Assembly: GCA_946186535.1 (NCBI GenBank)
Contig: CAMHNT010000119.1
Location: forward strand, 1 to 6,825
DNA from: an uncultured Clostridia bacterium
GTDB lineage: Bacteria > Bacillota > Clostridia > Oscillospirales > Acutalibacteraceae
Reading direction: 5' to 3'
Length of the DNA stretch: 6,825 nucleotides
This document shows positions 1 through 6,777 of this stretch, piece after piece. The translations under genes and the position numbers were made by a program. Position 1 is the stretch's first letter; every line of letters starts with the position of its first letter. The notes beneath the pieces were generated by a model. The model was not told where the DNA came from. It saw nothing but the letters and a program-made list of their open reading frames with translations, and did no database searches.

Positions 1-132
1 CTGTTCATAAAGAATAAAATGTCAATAAAAGCAAGCTGACAACAAAAGTAAGAAAAATTAAAAAAGAGAGAAAAACTTTGAATTAATAAGATAAAACGAG
101 AATACAGGAGGTATTTTAACATAAACATTAAA
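1..132. other. AT-rich intergenic DNA with no supported gene
   Basis: This is very A-rich on the + strand and shows no credible coding sequence on either strand. A consensus ribosome-site string, AGGAGGT, sits at 106-112, but no ATG, GTG or TTG follows at a useful distance. A TTGACA hexamer on the - strand (25 to 20) could be the -35 of a divergent promoter, but its -10 would fall at the cut edge, so I do not call it. Confidence 0.6.
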
Positions 133-149
133 TTTGACTTTATTTGACT
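133..149 (-). promoter_or_regulatory. CtsR operator 1 (upstream, perfect heptad pair)
   Basis: TTTGACT at 133-139 and TTTGACT at 143-149 are separated by three bases. Read on the - strand this is AGTCAAA-N3-AGTCAAA, an exact match to the known CtsR consensus RGTCAAANNNRGTCAAA. It lies immediately upstream of the -35 box and shares its last base with the next heptad. Confidence 0.88.
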
Positions 150-165
150 TTGACTTTTCCTGACT
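149..165 (-). promoter_or_regulatory. CtsR operator 2 (overlaps -35, one degenerate heptad)
   Basis: TTTGACT at 149-155 is followed, after three bases, by CCTGACT at 159-165. On the - strand this reads AGTCAGG-N3-AGTCAAA, so one heptad is perfect and the other keeps the AGTCA core. It has the same orientation and 7-3-7 spacing as operator 1 and contains the -35 hexamer. Because of the degenerate half it may be a weaker, cooperative site. Confidence 0.62.
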
Positions 166-178
166 AATTGTATATAAT
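150..178 (+). promoter_or_regulatory. Sigma-A-type promoter of the ctsR-mcsA-mcsB-clpC operon
   Basis: The -35 box TTGACT (150-155) and the -10 box TATAAT (173-178) are separated by exactly 17 bases, which is the optimal vegetative sigma factor layout. Transcription would be expected to start near base 185, leaving a leader of about 95 bases before ctsR. The -35 box is itself part of a CtsR heptad (149-155), so repressor binding would directly block RNA polymerase. No other promoter of this quality is seen in front of mcsA, mcsB or clpC, which supports one four-gene transcript. Confidence 0.88.
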
Positions 179-188
179 ATAATCACAA

Positions 189-205
189 GGTCAAAGAAAG
201 TCAAA
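189..205 (+). promoter_or_regulatory. CtsR operator 3 (downstream of the start point, perfect)
   Basis: GGTCAAA (189-195), GAA, AGTCAAA (199-205) exactly match the CtsR consensus on the + strand. The site begins about four bases after the predicted transcription start. A repressor there would clash with initiating polymerase. It faces the opposite way to operators 1 and 2. Confidence 0.9.
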
Positions 206-265
206 GATAAAACAAAATAAAACGGTTTCGTCTTTATCACCTTTATATAAGACCGATTCCAAAGC

Positions 266-271
266 AAAGGA
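266..271 (+). promoter_or_regulatory. ctsR ribosome binding site, deciding the start at 281
   Basis: AAAGGA at 266-271 is the only Shine-Dalgarno-like sequence near the two in-frame ATG codons at 272 and 281. It leaves no space before ATG 272 but nine bases before ATG 281, a normal spacing, so 281 is the preferred start. GGAAT at 269-273 can also pair with ATTCC at 256-260, which would partly mask this site. Confidence 0.65.
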
Positions 272-280
272 ATGAATAAA

Positions 281-733
281 ATGCGTATAAGCGATTTAGT
301 TGCACAGTATATTATAGATATGCTGGAAGAAAACAACGGCGGCGCAGAAATCCGCCGGAATGAACTCGCTGAAACTATCGGATGTGTCCCCTCTCAGATC
401 AATTACGTTATTACTTCAAGGTTTACTCCCGAACAGGGTTACATCGTAGAAAGCAGACGAGGAGGCGGCGGCTACATCAAAATAACCCGTGTTCAGATGG
501 ACAAGCGCTCGGCTGTCATGCATCTCATCAATTCAATCGGAGAAAGCATTGATACGAGATCGGCAACAGGCATCATCAAAGAACTTCTCACGAGAAATCT
601 TATTACGCTGCCTACCGCAAAGCTTCTTACTTCTGCGATCTCGGACAGACCGTATCAGAGTATTCCGACAGAATATCGTTACACGATCAGAGCGGCAGTC
701 CTTAAGAATATGCTTCTCACATTGGAAGAATAA
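281..733 (+). CDS. ctsR: CtsR, transcriptional repressor of class III stress genes
   Basis: A 150-residue homologue of CtsR (about 154 residues in Bacillus subtilis). The dimeric repressor binds tandem heptads ahead of clp genes and autoregulates its operon, and three such operators lie just upstream. An N-terminal winged helix-turn-helix spans about residues 1-68. The very conserved CVPSQINYVI stretch is at 35-44, followed by RFTPEQGYIVES at 47-58. The wing RGGGGYI (60-66) holds the tetraglycine loop that acts as the intrinsic heat sensor in B. subtilis, plus its DNA-contacting arginine. The C-terminal half (about 75-150) is the helical dimerisation domain and is less conserved. I start at ATG 281, not 272, because AAAGGA (266-271) then has correct spacing and the protein begins MRISDL, like its homologues. 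First gene of the operon, 74 bases before mcsA. Intact, nothing missing. Confidence 0.96.
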   Translation: MRISDLVAQYIIDMLEENNGGAEIRRNELAETIGCVPSQINYVITSRFTPEQGYIVESRRGGGGYIKITRVQMDKRSAVMHLINSIGESIDTRSATGIIKELLTRNLITLPTAKLLTSAISDRPYQSIPTEYRYTIRAAVLKNMLLTLEE

Positions 734-807
734 GTTTTCAACATATTTACAGCTTAATGTTTAAAGCTTATCAGACTGAAAATTATCACTAAAAGGAGTG
801 TTGAATT

Positions 808-1353
808 ATGTTATGTCAATCATGCAAAAACAAACAGGCAAATACACATATAAAAACTATCGTAAACGGTGAGCTTACGGAAATGAATCTCTGTTCGGAA
901 TGTGCCGCTAAAATGGGTTACGGAAACGTATTTGATTCATTCTTCGATATAGGTTCTCTGATGAGCGGCTTCATGGGAGAGCCGTCAACAACAGCTCTCG
1001 CCCCCGAAAGGAAATGTCCGAACTGTGGAATTACCTTCGCACAGATTTCAAAGGGCGGCCGTGTGGGATGTGCGAAATGCTACGATGTTTTCTACGACAG
1101 ACTTCTTCCTTCAATCAAACGAATTCACGGCAACACTGTTCACACCGGAAAAAAACTCCGCAAGCCTCAGCTGCAAAGCGGAATCGAAACTTCCGCAGCC
1201 GTACACATCGACCACGAAAAGGAAAAGCCCTCAGAGCTGCAGACGCTTGAAGCAAAACTGAAAACTGCGGTCAGCAATCAGGAATTTGAACAGGCGGCTC
1301 AGCTCAGGGACAGAATCAAGGAGCTTAAGTCACAGAAGGGAGAGAATGAATAA
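808..1353 (+). CDS. mcsA: McsA, zinc-binding activator of the arginine kinase McsB
   Basis: A 181-residue McsA/YacH homologue, close to the roughly 185 residues of B. subtilis McsA. Four CxxC pairs are visible, C3/C6, C29/C32, C70/C73 and C88/C91, as expected for two zinc-binding modules. The segment around 105-114 (RIHGNTVHTG) is a family signature. The C-terminus (about 144-176) is a UVR motif, with QEFEQAAQLRDRI at its core. In the family McsA binds and stimulates McsB, and the pair act as adaptor for ClpC. The AAGGAG site at 793-798 lies nine bases before the ATG. The stop codon overlaps the mcsB start by one base (TAATG), suggesting translational coupling and balanced McsA:McsB output. 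The region between the zinc modules and UVR (about 115-143) is charged and probably flexible. Confidence 0.95.
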   Translation: MLCQSCKNKQANTHIKTIVNGELTEMNLCSECAAKMGYGNVFDSFFDIGSLMSGFMGEPSTTALAPERKCPNCGITFAQISKGGRVGCAKCYDVFYDRLLPSIKRIHGNTVHTGKKLRKPQLQSGIETSAAVHIDHEKEKPSELQTLEAKLKTAVSNQEFEQAAQLRDRIKELKSQKGENE

Positions 1354-2378
1354 TGGATAAGAAATGGTATGAATTAAACGGAACAGACGGTGACGTTGTA
1401 ATAAGCACAAGAATACGACTTGCCCGAAATCTCGAAGAGTATCCGTTCCCTATCAGATGTACCAATGAAGTCAGAGAGGAAATAGTCGAAAAGGTCAAAG
1501 ATGCCGTTTTAAATAGCAACTCTGTTATTTCGTCAAGATTTTCCTGCATAGATGTGGATAATATAAATGCAGGAGAAAAGGTTTCACTCGTTGAACGTCA
1601 TCTTGTCAGCCCCGAATTCATCTCGGAAAAATCTGAAAAATCGCTTCTTCTTCTCGATGATGAGAGTGTTTCAATTATGATAAATGAGGAGGATCATATC
1701 AGACTTCAGGTCATGTGCGAGGGCTTTGAGCTCGACAAAGCATACGAGCAGGCAAGCAGAATCGATACGCTTTTAGATGAGCGTTTGAAATTCGCTTTCT
1801 CGGAGAATCTCGGTTACCTGACTCAATGCCCGACAAACCTCGGAACAGGCATGAGAGCTTCCGTTATGCTTCATCTGCCTGCACTTCAGTCCACAAAGGC
1901 AATGAGGAAAATCTCCGAAAATCTTTCAAAGCTCGGACTTACTATCAGAGGTACTTACGGTGAAGGCACAGAACCTGTTGCGGCTTTGTATCAGCTTTCA
2001 AATCAGATTTCACTTGGTATCAGCGAAAAGACCGCTATCGATAATCTTAAAAACATAACAAAGCAAATCATAGCTCAGGAGCTTAAGACCCGTGAGGCAT
2101 TGGCAAAGCACCTGAACATTCAGGACAGTATTTACCGCTCGGAGGGAATTCTCAAGAGTGCAAGGCTTATCACCTGCGATGAGGCGCTAAAACACCTTTC
2201 AAACCTCAGAATGGGAATTACTACAGGTCTTATAAGCAATATTACGCTTGATACGGTAAACAGGCTTATAGTTGAAATCCAGCCTGCAACGCTCATTCAC
2301 TACACAGGAAAGCCGCTCAATCCGCAGGAGCGTGACGCCGTCAGGGCTACTCTTCTGAGAAACAGTCTCGGAAAATAA
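1353..2378 (+). CDS. mcsB: McsB, protein-arginine kinase
   Basis: A 341-residue member of the phosphagen-kinase fold family that phosphorylates arginines on proteins with ATP; B. subtilis McsB is 363 residues. The nucleotide-binding STRIRLAR motif is at 18-25. NEEDHIRLQ is at 111-119, TQCPTNLGTG at 157-166 with the conserved Cys159, and RGTYGEGTEP at 199-208. E113, C159 and E204 appear equivalent to the catalytic Glu, Cys and Glu described for Geobacillus McsB, each offset by eight positions. RDAVRA at 327-332 matches the RDxxRA motif that forms the allosteric phospho-arginine site. All this indicates an active, regulated kinase. The ribosome site AAGGGAG (1336-1342) lies inside the end of mcsA, ten bases before the ATG at 1353. 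In the pathway it marks clients for ClpC and can inactivate CtsR. It resembles creatine/arginine kinases, but the operon fixes the call. Confidence 0.95.
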   Translation: MDKKWYELNGTDGDVVISTRIRLARNLEEYPFPIRCTNEVREEIVEKVKDAVLNSNSVISSRFSCIDVDNINAGEKVSLVERHLVSPEFISEKSEKSLLLLDDESVSIMINEEDHIRLQVMCEGFELDKAYEQASRIDTLLDERLKFAFSENLGYLTQCPTNLGTGMRASVMLHLPALQSTKAMRKISENLSKLGLTIRGTYGEGTEPVAALYQLSNQISLGISEKTAIDNLKNITKQIIAQELKTREALAKHLNIQDSIYRSEGILKSARLITCDEALKHLSNLRMGITTGLISNITLDTVNRLIVEIQPATLIHYTGKPLNPQERDAVRATLLRNSLGK

Positions 2379-2391
2379 GGAGCAACATTTA

Positions 2392-2412
2392 GTTAAGGAC
2401 GGAATCCTTAAC
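2392..2412 (+). repeat. Perfect 8-bp inverted repeat in the mcsB-clpC gap
   Basis: GTTAAGGA (2392-2399) and TCCTTAAC (2405-2412) are exact reverse complements around a five-base CGGAA loop. There is no T-run after it, so it does not look like an intrinsic terminator. It ends 15 bases before the clpC ribosome site AGGGAGGT (2428-2435). A role in mRNA stability, processing or clpC translation is possible. A protein-binding palindrome cannot be excluded. Confidence 0.6.
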
Positions 2413-2441
2413 ATTTCAGTATAATTCAGGGAGGTATCTAT

Positions 2442-4916
2442 ATGTATAATTTTCAAGGATTCACACAAAAAGCAAACATCGCAGTTAATCTCGGCATTGA
2501 GATAGCTCAGAAGCTCAGCCACACATGGTTCGGCTCGGAGCACATTCTTCTCGGACTTTTGAAGGAAGGAAACGGAGTTGCCGCAACAGCTCTCGAGGCA
2601 GAGAACGTTGACTTTGAAAAGGTTCTTAAATTGACGGAAGAAAAAATAGGCTCGGGTAACAGCCCCGTAAAGCTTACCATTCAGGATTTTACCCCTCGTG
2701 CAAAGCGTGTTCTGGAAAATGCAAACGCAGTGCGTGCAAAACTCGGAAACAGCTATATCGGCACCGAGCATCTTCTCCTCTCTCTTCTCGAAGACGAGGA
2801 CAGCTATGCAGTATCTTTCCTCATCGAGCTTGGAGTAGATATCGAAAGCCTTTACAAGAAAATACTCGAGGGTGTTAAACCCGACAGAAATGAAAGCGGC
2901 TTTGCGAACAGCAAGTCTGATCTGTTCGGCGGAAACTCAAGAGCTAAAAATAAAAAGGGCGGTTCAAAAAATCTTGAGCAGTTCGGCAGAGATTTAACCG
3001 AGCTTGCAAAGGAGGGCAAAATCGATCCTGTCATCGGACGAGAAAAGGAAATCGACAGAGTAGTTCAGATTCTCTCCAGACGTACAAAAAACAACCCTTG
3101 CCTCATCGGTGAGCCTGGCGTCGGAAAAACTGCAGTAGCCGAGGGTCTTGCACTCAAAATCGCAAACGGCGAGGTGCCCGAGCTTCTGAAGGACAAGAGA
3201 ATTTTCTCACTTGACCTCACGGGCATGATTGCCGGAACAAAATACAGAGGTGATTTTGAAGAACGAATCAAGGGCGCAATAGATGAGGTTAAAAATTCGG
3301 GCGATATAATTCTGTTCATAGACGAGCTTCACACGATTGTCGGTGCAGGCTCAGCCGAAGGAAGCGCAGACGCCGCAAATATCCTGAAACCGAGTCTTGC
3401 AAGAGGAGACTTCCAGGTTATCGGCGCAACCACACTCAACGAGTACAGAAAGCACATTGAAAAGGACGCAGCACTCGAACGACGTTTCCAGCCTGTTACG
3501 GTAGGCGAACCTACTCATGAGGAGTCAATCACAATTCTCGAGGGACTTCGTGACAAGTACGAAGCACACCACAAGGTAAAAATCACGGACGAAGCTATCA
3601 AAGCCGCAGTAAACCTCAGCTCAAGATACATCAATGACCGATTTCTCCCTGACAAGGCGATCGACCTTATCGATGAAGCCGCATCAAGAGTAAGACTTAA
3701 CGCTTACACCGCCCCAGACAGCCTTAAGAACATAGAAAACGAAATCAAAGCACAGGAAAGCGAACTTGAAAGCGCCGTAAATTCTCAGGAATTTGAACGC
3801 TGCGCAGAGATCAGGGATACTATCAAAAAGCTTAAAGACGAACAGGAAAACGCCAAAAAGGAATGGAAGGAAAAAACTCAGGGCGTGAGCGGCGAGGTTA
3901 CTGCCGAGGACATCGCAGACATCGTTTCAATGTGGACAGGTGTTCCGGTAGTTCAGCTCACTCAGGAGGAAAGCGAACGTCTTTTGAAGCTTGAAAGTAT
4001 TCTCCACGAAAGGGTTATCGGTCAGCACGAGGCTGTTACATCGGTCGCAAAGGCTATCAGAAGAGGCAGAGTTGGTCTTAAAGATCCGAAGAGACCGATA
4101 GGTTCATTCATCTTCTTAGGACCTACCGGTGTAGGTAAAACAGAGCTTACAAAGGCGCTTGCACAGACGATGTTCGGCACAGAGGACGCCATGATAAGAC
4201 TCGACATGTCGGAGTACATGGAGAAGCACACGGTCGCTAAGCTCATCGGCTCGCCTCCGGGATACGTAGGATTTGACGAGGGCGGTCAGCTCACGGAGAA
4301 AATCCGCAGAAAGCCGTACTCGGTAGTTCTTTTCGATGAAATTGAAAAAGCTCACCCGGATGTATTCAATATGCTTCTTCAGATTCTCGAGGACGGCAGA
4401 CTCACCGATTCTCAGGGAAGAACCGTAGACTTCAAGAATACCGTTATCGTAATGACATCGAACGTCGGTGCATCGCTTATCACCGAAAGCAACAAGCACC
4501 AGCAGCTCGGCTTCGCAAACAGCGAAAAGTCAGACAGCAAGAACGACAACATTAAGGATATCGTTCTCGGCGAGCTTAAAAAGGTATTTAAGCCCGAGTT
4601 TCTCAACCGTGTTGACGACATCATCGTATTCAACAAGCTTACGCATGACGAAATCAAGGAAATTGCAGGAAACATGCTTAACTCGCTTAAGGAAAGACTT
4701 TCCGCAATGGAGATTGAAATCGAATTCACTGACGCTGCAAAGGACAAACTTGCAGATGAAGGATTTGATGACACCTACGGCGCAAGACCGCTAAGAAGAA
4801 CAATTCGTTCAAAGATTGAGGACGTTGTAAGCGAAAAGATTCTTGACGGCAGTATCAGTAAGGGTGACAAGATTACATGTGATTTCACAGACGGTGAGTT
4901 TGTGTTTAATAAATAA
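2442..4916 (+). CDS. clpC: ClpC, AAA+ unfoldase of the ClpCP protease
   Basis: An 824-residue Hsp100/ClpC (about 810 in B. subtilis). It unfolds substrates with ATP and feeds ClpP, which is not in this window. The N-domain (about 1-145) has two Clp repeats; SEHILLGL (32-39) and TEHLLLSL (108-115) carry E33 and E109, equivalent to the phospho-arginine-binding glutamates of B. subtilis ClpC. D1 has Walker A GEPGVGKT (223-230), Walker B ILFIDE (290-295) and RRF (347-349). The middle domain with a UVR motif (about 428-466, QEFERCAEIRD) separates ClpC from ClpA and is shorter than the ClpB middle domain. D2 has GPTGVGKT (560-567), VVLFDE (628-633), sensor-1 MTSN (671-674), the ClpP-docking LGF loop (689-691), LNR (721-723) and sensor-2 GARPLRR (780-786). 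The AGGGAGGT site is six bases before the ATG. Last gene of the operon; intact. Confidence 0.97.
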   Translation: MYNFQGFTQKANIAVNLGIEIAQKLSHTWFGSEHILLGLLKEGNGVAATALEAENVDFEKVLKLTEEKIGSGNSPVKLTIQDFTPRAKRVLENANAVRAKLGNSYIGTEHLLLSLLEDEDSYAVSFLIELGVDIESLYKKILEGVKPDRNESGFANSKSDLFGGNSRAKNKKGGSKNLEQFGRDLTELAKEGKIDPVIGREKEIDRVVQILSRRTKNNPCLIGEPGVGKTAVAEGLALKIANGEVPELLKDKRIFSLDLTGMIAGTKYRGDFEERIKGAIDEVKNSGDIILFIDELHTIVGAGSAEGSADAANILKPSLARGDFQVIGATTLNEYRKHIEKDAALERRFQPVTVGEPTHEESITILEGLRDKYEAHHKVKITDEAIKAAVNLSSRYINDRFLPDKAIDLIDEAASRVRLNAYTAPDSLKNIENEIKAQESELESAVNSQEFERCAEIRDTIKKLKDEQENAKKEWKEKTQGVSGEVTAEDIADIVSMWTGVPVVQLTQEESERLLKLESILHERVIGQHEAVTSVAKAIRRGRVGLKDPKRPIGSFIFLGPTGVGKTELTKALAQTMFGTEDAMIRLDMSEYMEKHTVAKLIGSPPGYVGFDEGGQLTEKIRRKPYSVVLFDEIEKAHPDVFNMLLQILEDGRLTDSQGRTVDFKNTVIVMTSNVGASLITESNKHQQLGFANSEKSDSKNDNIKDIVLGELKKVFKPEFLNRVDDIIVFNKLTHDEIKEIAGNMLNSLKERLSAMEIEIEFTDAAKDKLADEGFDDTYGARPLRRTIRSKIEDVVSEKILDGSISKGDKITCDFTDGEFVFNK

Positions 4917-4942
4917 TGTTATAACCACTCCCCTTAAAATAT

Positions 4943-4990
4943 AAAGGCACCCTCCGTTACGAAATAATACCGTAACGGAGGGTGCCTTTT
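4943..4990. terminator. Bidirectional intrinsic terminator shared by clpC and ilvD
   Basis: Bases 4943-4961 and 4971-4989 form a perfect 19-bp stem around a nine-base AT-rich loop. On the + strand the stem ends in CCTTTTATTATATAT, a T-rich tail 27 bases after the clpC stop. On the - strand the tail reads CCTTTATATTTT, about 20 bases after the ilvD stop. The outer AAA/TTT pairs merge with the tails, which is typical of terminators that work in both directions between convergent genes. Confidence 0.93.
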
Positions 4991-5010
4991 ATTATATATG
5001 ATTACTAAAA

Positions 5011-6684
5011 TCAGATCTCGTCATAAGACTTCATAACAGCACCCTTTGAGGCTGTGCTTACGAGCTTGGAGTATCTGCCGAGCCAGCCGTGTGTGATGTT
5101 CGGCTGAGGTGCGACGTAGCTTTCTCTTCTCTTTGCAAGCTCCTCATCGGATACTTCAAGAGTAATCTTTGCATTCGGGATATCGATACTGATGATATCG
5201 CCCTCTTCAACAAGTCCGATAACTCCGCCGTCTGCCGCCTCGGGGCATACATGACCGATAGACGCTCCACGACTTGCACCGGAGAAACGACCGTCCGTGA
5301 TAAGAGCAACCGTCTTGTCAAGCTTCATGCCTGCAAGTGCACTTGTCGGGTTAAGCATTTCTCTCATACCAGGGCCGCCCTTCGGTCCCTCGTAACGGAT
5401 AACAACAACGTCACCGTCAACGATCTTTGACGCATAGATAGCAGCAATTGCCTCGTCTTCGCTGTTGAAAACTCTTGCAGGGCCTTTGTGCTGAAGCATT
5501 TCGGGAGCAACGGCACTTCTCTTTACTACGCAGCCGTTCTCTGCAATGTTGCCCCAGAGAATCTGGATACCGCCTGTTTCGCTGTAAGGATTGTCGATCG
5601 TTCTGATAGCGTTCGTATCCTTAACATAAGCGCCCTCGATATTTTCGCCTACGGTTTTGCCTGTTGCCGTGATGAGAGAAAGATCGATAAGCCCCTTCTT
5701 CGCAAGCTCGGCCTGAACAGCCGGAACACCGCCTGCATTGTTGAGATCCTGCATGTGCGTCGGGCCTGCAGGTGCGAGGTGACAGAGGTTCGGAACCTTT
5801 GCGCTCATTTCGTTGAACAGGTTAAGATCAAGCGGAACACCTGCCTCGTTTGCGATAGCAAGGAGGTGAAGAACGCTGTTTGAAGAACAGCCGAGAGCCA
5901 TGTCGCAGGCGAGTGCGTTGCGGATGGACTTCTCGTTGATGATATCACGAGCCTTGATATCCTTGTTTACAAGGTTCATGATTGCCATACCTGCGTGCTT
6001 TGCAAGAGCAACTCTGCCCGAAGCTACGGCAGGAATAGTGCCGTTTCCGGGGAGTGCGATACCCAGGGACTCACAGAGACAGTTCATGCTGTTTGCGGTG
6101 TACATACCTGCACATGAACCGCAGCTCGGACAAGCGCCGTGCTCACACTCTGAAAGCTGACATTCATTGATGAGACCTGCCTTATAAGATCCTACAGCCT
6201 CAAACATCTTCGAAAGGGAAATCTCCTCACCGCCGAAAGAACCTGCAAGCATAGGACCGCCGCTGCAAACCACAGCAGGAATATTCATTCTTACCGCAGC
6301 CATAACCATGCCCGGTACAATCTTATCGCAGTTCGGAACGAGCACAAGGCCGTCAAACTGATGTGCTGTTGCCATTGTTTCAACTGAATCTGCGATAAGC
6401 TCACGTGAAGCAAGAGAATACTTCATTCCGATATGACCCATTGCGATACCGTCGCAAACGCCGATTGACGGAACCATGATAGGCGTACCTCCGGCAAGTC
6501 TTACACCTGCCTTTACAGCCTCCGTAATTTTGTCGAGATGAATATGACCGGGAACTACCTCACTGTGAGCCGATACAACGCCGATAAGCGGACGGTCAAG
6601 CTCCTCCTTTGTATATCCCATTGCATAAAAAAGACTTCTGTTAGGCGCACGCTCCGCACCCTTTGTTACATTATCACTTCTCAT
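5011..6684 (-). CDS. ilvD: IlvD, dihydroxy-acid dehydratase
   Basis: A 557-residue IlvD/Edd-family enzyme (558 in B. subtilis). It dehydrates 2,3-dihydroxy-isovalerate and 2,3-dihydroxy-3-methylvalerate to the 2-keto acids that lead to valine, leucine and isoleucine, using an Fe-S cluster and Mg2+ in the cytoplasm. NCDK (118-121) holds a cluster cysteine (C119) and the lysine that is carbamylated in homologues; CPSCGSC (185-191) holds the second cluster cysteine (C191). CDGIAMG (77-83) gives the Mg ligand D78, EGPKGGPGMREM (432-443) supplies E442, and TDGRFSG (463-469) the catalytic S468. The residue after P45 is Gly, where the [2Fe-2S] plant/mycobacterial type has Cys, so it looks more like the E. 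coli branch. GGAG at 6691-6694 lies six bases before the ATG. Sugar-acid dehydratases (Edd) share the fold but are longer and differ; IlvD is strongly preferred. No ilv neighbours are visible. Confidence 0.95.
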   Translation of the reverse strand: MRSDNVTKGAERAPNRSLFYAMGYTKEELDRPLIGVVSAHSEVVPGHIHLDKITEAVKAGVRLAGGTPIMVPSIGVCDGIAMGHIGMKYSLASRELIADSVETMATAHQFDGLVLVPNCDKIVPGMVMAAVRMNIPAVVCSGGPMLAGSFGGEEISLSKMFEAVGSYKAGLINECQLSECEHGACPSCGSCAGMYTANSMNCLCESLGIALPGNGTIPAVASGRVALAKHAGMAIMNLVNKDIKARDIINEKSIRNALACDMALGCSSNSVLHLLAIANEAGVPLDLNLFNEMSAKVPNLCHLAPAGPTHMQDLNNAGGVPAVQAELAKKGLIDLSLITATGKTVGENIEGAYVKDTNAIRTIDNPYSETGGIQILWGNIAENGCVVKRSAVAPEMLQHKGPARVFNSEDEAIAAIYASKIVDGDVVVIRYEGPKGGPGMREMLNPTSALAGMKLDKTVALITDGRFSGASRGASIGHVCPEAADGGVIGLVEEGDIISIDIPNAKITLEVSDEELAKRRESYVAPQPNITHGWLGRYSKLVSTASKGAVMKSYDEI

Positions 6685-6700
6685 TTTTATCTCCTTTTTT

Positions 6701-6749
6701 TAACACCGATTTCTACTTTTATTATTGACATAAGCCATCACCCGCGGGC
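6701..6749. repeat. Tandem direct repeat, copy A (ilvD-proximal)
   Basis: This 49-base stretch directly upstream of the ilvD ribosome site recurs at 6778-6825, with about 43 identical positions, five mismatches and one single-base gap by eye. Shared landmarks are ACACCGATT, TTGACATAAG and CATCACCCGCGGGC. It ends in the 8-bp palindrome CCCGCGGG (6741-6748), unusually GC-rich for this AT-rich intergenic DNA. Its function is not evident. Confidence 0.8.
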
Positions 6750-6777
6750 AGAGAAACTCTTATCGGTCTATTTTTTT

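Noticed and set aside
106..124. Consensus Shine-Dalgarno AGGAGGT upstream of the promoter, suggesting a short leader gene
   Set aside because: No ATG, GTG or TTG follows within a useful distance, and the nearest frame stops after a few codons. It also lies upstream of the predicted transcription start.
58..336. Open frame of 92 codons on the - strand across the ctsR promoter
   Set aside because: It is a by-product of AT-rich DNA, covers the promoter and operators, has no ribosome site and a low-complexity Phe/Ile/Ser-rich product.
1484..1499. CtsR-like heptads AGTCGAA and GGTCAAA inside mcsB
   Set aside because: The spacing is two bases instead of three, one heptad has a mismatch, and the site is inside a coding sequence with no promoter next to it.
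2420..2425. Perfect TATAAT before clpC as an internal promoter
   Set aside because: No -35-like sequence lies 16-18 bases upstream (the region reads AGGACGG). A start about seven bases downstream would cut into the clpC ribosome site.
4116..4774. Long overlapping open frames on both strands within clpC
   Set aside because: They are shadows of the unmistakable ClpC reading frame, with no ribosome sites and no family-like sequence. The same holds for the + strand frames inside ilvD and the alternative frames inside mcsA.
6703..6737. Tiny - strand frames in each ilvD-upstream repeat (MAYVNNKSRNRC and MTYVKNKV)
   Set aside because: They are only 12 and 8 codons, end at different points, and lack a proper ribosome site. 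The repeat similarity is as strong outside them, so it does not look selected as coding.
6725..6753. TTGACA in copy A as a + strand promoter
   Set aside because: Seventeen bases downstream is GC-rich palindrome DNA (GGCAGA) and not a -10 box.
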